Source: Nitrospira lenta
GTDB taxonomy: Bacteria; Nitrospirota; Nitrospiria; Nitrospirales; Nitrospiraceae
Direction: 5' to 3'
Length of the DNA: 9,327 nucleotides
Assembly (NCBI GenBank): GCA_945906715.1
Contig: CAMDRK010000084.1
Span: forward strand, 1-9,327
The stretch's first letter is position 1, and the number at the start of each line of letters is the position of its first letter. Under the pieces are notes generated by a model, which had not been told where the DNA came from, did not search any database, and was given only the letters and a program-made list of their open reading frames with translations. Shown in pieces: positions 7,719 to 9,327 of this stretch. Made by a program: the position numbers and the translations under genes.

Positions 7719-7820
7719 ATCCAGAAAGCTTGCGGGATGGGATCGAAGTGCTGGACCGGATCAAGCCGGTATCACAGTTGGCACAGGTGGCAGGGGGGGA
7801 CACGATAAGTGGTTGATTTG

Positions 7821-7868
7821 TGGTGGGCCGTGCAGGGATCGAGCCTACGGCCCGCTGATTAAGAGTCC
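7821..7868 (-). other. 3' half of tRNA-Lys(CTT) with CCA: attachment-site scar
   Basis: Read on the minus strand, this is the 3' part of a tRNA. The anticodon loop CTCTTAA has anticodon CTT at 7863-7861. The TCAGC stem strand follows, then GTAGG/CCTGC as a T stem around a CTCGATC loop, the acceptor strand ACGGCCC, and ACCA. The 5' half is missing: no GGGCCGT acceptor partner or D arm lies at the right distance, and pairing to the anticodon stem fails beyond two bases. T54 of the T loop is C. Such 3' fragments are typical att sites left at the far end of an element integrated by a tyrosine recombinase. Confidence 0.7.
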
Positions 7869-7951
7869 CGACAAAGACCTACCTCAGGACACTCAGCAAG
7901 AACAATCATCAGCAAAAGGCGAGGATTCGTAATGACGCACCTCACAATGGG

Positions 7952-8038
7952 TCATGGTGTGTCAGGGTGTTTTGGCACCAGCTTGGCACCAATGCGTTCG
8001 TTAAAGCGAGGCCCGCAATATCGTATACGTTTCAGGTG
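7952..8038 (-). pseudogene. Possible C-terminal tail of a tyrosine integrase
   Basis: A minus-strand frame ending in TGA at 7952-7954 encodes a 28-residue tail, 'HLKRIRYCGPRFNERI' then 'GAKLVPKHPDTP'. The ending 'GAKLVP' resembles the variable C-terminal tails of phage-type tyrosine integrases downstream of the catalytic tyrosine. No catalytic motif is present. The stop lies about 85 bp from the tRNA-Lys fragment, a sensible place for an integrase relic. The match is short and from memory, so this is a tentative call. Confidence 0.3.
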
Positions 8039-8304
8039 CCTTCTTCGATGGGCAAGGAGGTTTGCACCCAATCCGGATGATCATTTGGCTCTTGGTTAGG
8101 TGCTTCCAGAGCAGCCAGCATCTCCGGTTGCGACGGAAACGACTGTCCCGCAAGTGGCCCTCGGTGGCAGTGATAGCCGCCGTTTATACGATCGTGATGG
8201 CATCCATGTATATCGAGGCCGCCGCTATGAGCATGCAGAGGTCCGGCTGTCAACATAACGGTAGTGAGCGAAAGTAGGAGCGCAAGAACGACTTGAGCGA
8301 TCAT
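8032..8304 (-). CDS. Exported YHYH-domain protein
   Basis: This 90-aa protein has a signal peptide (residues 1-25, cleavage likely after 'GPLHA'). The mature N-terminus carries the compact YHYH motif 'HSGGLDIHGCHHDRINGGYHCH', with H26, H33, C35, H36, H37, Y44, H45, C46 and H47. The same motif is found at the ends of some secreted nucleases and in small stand-alone periplasmic proteins. The His and Cys residues suggest metal binding, but function is not established. The remaining 40 residues have no signature. The start at ATG 8304 follows an excellent AGGAGG five bases upstream. The gene sits on the presumed island side of the tRNA-Lys scar, and its stop overlaps the integrase-like tail in another frame. 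A short ACGGT/ACCGT dyad lies about 50 bp before the start. Confidence 0.8.
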   Translation of the reverse strand: MIAQVVLALLLSLTTVMLTAGPLHAHSGGLDIHGCHHDRINGGYHCHRGPLAGQSFPSQPEMLAALEAPNQEPNDHPDWVQTSLPIEEGT

Positions 8305-8350
8305 GGCGTCCTCCTGGATTTCTTCACCCTACACTAGGAAGGACCATGCA

Positions 8351-8363
8351 ACGGTTGGACCGT
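8351..8363. promoter_or_regulatory. Short ACGGT-TGG-ACCGT dyad upstream of the YHYH gene
   Basis: Perfect 5-bp inverted arms separated by 3 bp lie 47 bp before ATG 8304. This is a plausible position for a regulator site overlapping the promoter. Nothing identifies the regulator, and a dyad this short can occur by chance. Confidence 0.25.
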
Positions 8364-8581
8364 CGTAACCCTTGGGACATGTCGTCCGTTCAAGTGCGTG
8401 TACTTTCAAGTAAGTCGTCGTTTCTTGGCTGAGTGCAACATTCTCCAGGCAGGGCTATGAGCCGATTCCCTAAAACAGAGATAGGAATTGGCTGGGCGGC
8501 ACAAAAAGACCTTGTCGGCCGCGCTGGGCGCGGATATAACGGGTGTGCGACACACTCTCTCTCTTTAACCAACAAGGTGAG

Positions 8582-8731
8582 ATGATGGGACGACAAACGG
8601 TGTTGGGATTCACACTGGAACGGACCGAGGAGACCTTGACCGCGCATGGCGGGTTGGCGTTGTTGGCCGAGTTCAATCATGGGCTGGGCGTCTGCGGGTT
8701 GGCGAATCGGTATCTGCCTAGTCCGGGATAG
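8582..8731 (+). pseudogene. N-terminal stump of an IS1380-family transposase
   Basis: The frame from ATG 8582 (or 8585), behind AAGGTGAG, encodes 'GRQTVLGFTLERTEETLTAHGGLALLAEFNHGLG' and 'LANRYLPSPG'. This is the conserved beginning of IS1380-type DDE transposases, which normally continue past 'LP.PGS..G' for about 400 more residues. Here a TAG follows immediately at 8729-8731 and no DDE catalytic region appears downstream, so only about 49 codons remain. Sequence from about 8468 (CCCTAAAACAG) to 8581 may be the element's left end, but I could not match it to a right terminal repeat in the window. Confidence 0.7.
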
Positions 8732-8743
8732 TTAGAAGAAATT

Positions 8744-8773
8744 TTGCAAACCGGTTATTAAAGCGGATATACA
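8744..8773 (+). promoter_or_regulatory. Candidate sigma-70 promoter for the DUF2946-like gene
   Basis: TTGCAA (8744-8749) and TATACA (8768-8773) are separated by 18 bp. Each matches four of six consensus bases. Transcription would begin near 8780, just before the ribosome binding site AGAGG at 8788-8792 and ATG 8801. The promoter lies directly after the IS1380 stump. Confidence 0.4.
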
Positions 8774-8800
8774 AGGAAATCTCTACCAGAGGTGCCGCCT

Positions 8801-9214
8801 ATGGCTGGAGATGGCCAGATTGGTGTGTTGATTCCGTTGTTTGACAAGCCGCGAATGCCTATGTTACGTAGCTCGCCCACGATGACTCTGCGCACTTCCA
8901 TACGACGATTGCCCTGTTTTATTCGGGGCACTGTGGCGCTCGGCCTTGTCCTGCTCTTGCTCGCTATCGCGCCGTTTGCCGTGGCGCAGGATGTCCATCA
9001 CGAGTTAGCGGCTGCCGACCACGACGGCCACGAGCATTCCGATACCGACCTCTGCCAGTGGGTCAAGCACCATACAGCCGGGTCTCTCGATGTCGGGGCT
9101 CCTCTCTTCACCGCACAGAAGCTTGTCGATCTGCTCGAGCTTCCAGCGGACTCCGTTCTGCTTTCCTTCGAACTCTCCACGCCCGGTCCTTCTCGCGCTC
9201 CCCCCTGCAACTAA
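8801..9214 (+). CDS. Exported DUF2946-like His/Cys protein
   Basis: This is a small secreted protein (137 aa from ATG 8801). A hydrophobic segment 'GLVLLLLAIAPFAVAQD' ends in a likely AVA cleavage site. The mature part is rich in histidine ('HHELAAADHDGHEHSDTD'), then has 'LCQWVKHHTAGS', and ends with 'SRAPP'. This Cys-Trp-His-His core and the terminal RAPP are features of DUF2946/CopL-like proteins, often located beside copper or heavy-metal efflux genes, where a role in metal handling is suspected. The start is uncertain. ATG 8801 has AGAGG 8 nt upstream but gives a long N-region before the hydrophobic core. ATG 8861 or 8882 would give a normal signal peptide but lack a ribosome binding site. 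Another gene begins 100 bp downstream on the same strand, so this may open a metal-resistance operon; that is inference. Confidence 0.65.
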   Translation: MAGDGQIGVLIPLFDKPRMPMLRSSPTMTLRTSIRRLPCFIRGTVALGLVLLLLAIAPFAVAQDVHHELAAADHDGHEHSDTDLCQWVKHHTAGSLDVGAPLFTAQKLVDLLELPADSVLLSFELSTPGPSRAPPCN

Positions 9215-9242
9215 TCGCGTCATTTCGATTCACGCCATTCTG

Positions 9243-9257
9243 CGACGGGTGCCGTCG
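9243..9257. other. Perfect hairpin CGACGG-GTG-CCGTCG
   Basis: A 6-bp perfect stem with a 3-nt loop lies 29 bp after the DUF2946-like gene. A run of six T residues occurs at 9284-9289, too far away for a standard intrinsic terminator. It may be an attenuating or RNA-stabilising element between two co-oriented genes. Confidence 0.3.
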
Positions 9258-9315
9258 GACTGCCTACTAGAGGCTGTGGCGTATTTTTTCACACGTGATT
9301 GTTGTGGGGGAATTC

Positions 9316-9327
9316 ATGCGACCTATC
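9316..9327 (+). CDS. Start of a further gene, cut by the window edge
   Basis: ATG at 9316 follows a GGGGG run five bases upstream and opens a frame (MRPI) that leaves the window after four codons. The position suggests the gene after the DUF2946-like protein, possibly an efflux component by context. The product cannot be determined from four residues. Confidence 0.4.

Noticed and set aside
7821..7900. A complete functional tRNA-Lys gene
   Set aside because: The D arm and 5' acceptor strand are absent, and the anticodon stem does not pair beyond two bases.
8390..8680. Minus-strand open frames opposite the IS1380 stump
   Set aside because: They are shadows of the transposase fragment and its leader, with no family match.
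1..9327. CRISPR array
   Set aside because: No regularly spaced direct repeats of 20-40 bp were seen on either strand.

Overview
This 9.3 kb window looks like accessory DNA from a Gram-negative bacterium of moderate GC content. Nitrospira or a relative is my best guess. It rests only on the mix of families (a LuxR-type AHL receptor, an IS1380-type relic, a YHYH protein, a DUF2946-like protein), not on a marker gene.

Layout. (1) 63-3101, plus strand: one very large protein (about 1010 aa) with an apparently complete RelA/SpoT-type nucleotide synthetase domain at its N-terminus, followed by some 800 residues of mostly helical sequence that I read as an alpha-solenoid sensor or scaffold. (2) 3102-3489: no gene, but a paired 'GGCTGGTTT' direct repeat that resembles an IS21-type end. 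(3) 3490-5758, minus strand: a two-component pair. A soluble NarX-like histidine kinase is followed by a NarL/FixJ response regulator whose start lies inside the kinase gene (23-nt overlap). (4) 5759-6657: about 900 bp without a credible gene, carrying two TGTAT/ATACA dyads 52 bp apart and a strong G/C hairpin. (5) 6658-7455, minus strand: a LuxR-type quorum-sensing receptor with no luxI in view. (6) 7578-8038: a recombination scar. It holds a relic of an HtrA-like serine protease, the 3' half of a tRNA-Lys(CTT) including encoded CCA, and a short tail resembling a tyrosine integrase C-terminus. (7) 8032-8304, minus strand: a small exported YHYH protein. (8) 8582-8731: the N-terminal stump of an IS1380-type transposase. 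(9) 8801-9214, plus strand: an exported DUF2946-like His/Cys protein, followed by the first four codons of another gene at 9316.

How the parts fit. The middle of the window is a signalling block of three minus-strand genes, two of which end in LuxR-type DNA-binding domains. The right part reads as the edge of an island inserted at a tRNA-Lys gene. The truncated tRNA is on the minus strand, so the island should extend to higher coordinates and include the YHYH protein, the IS1380 relic and the possible metal-related genes at the right edge. The most unusual intact gene is the RelA/SpoT-solenoid fusion. It could be an alarmone- or toxin-type nucleotide pyrophosphotransferase controlled by a large sensing domain, but nothing in the window proves a defence role.
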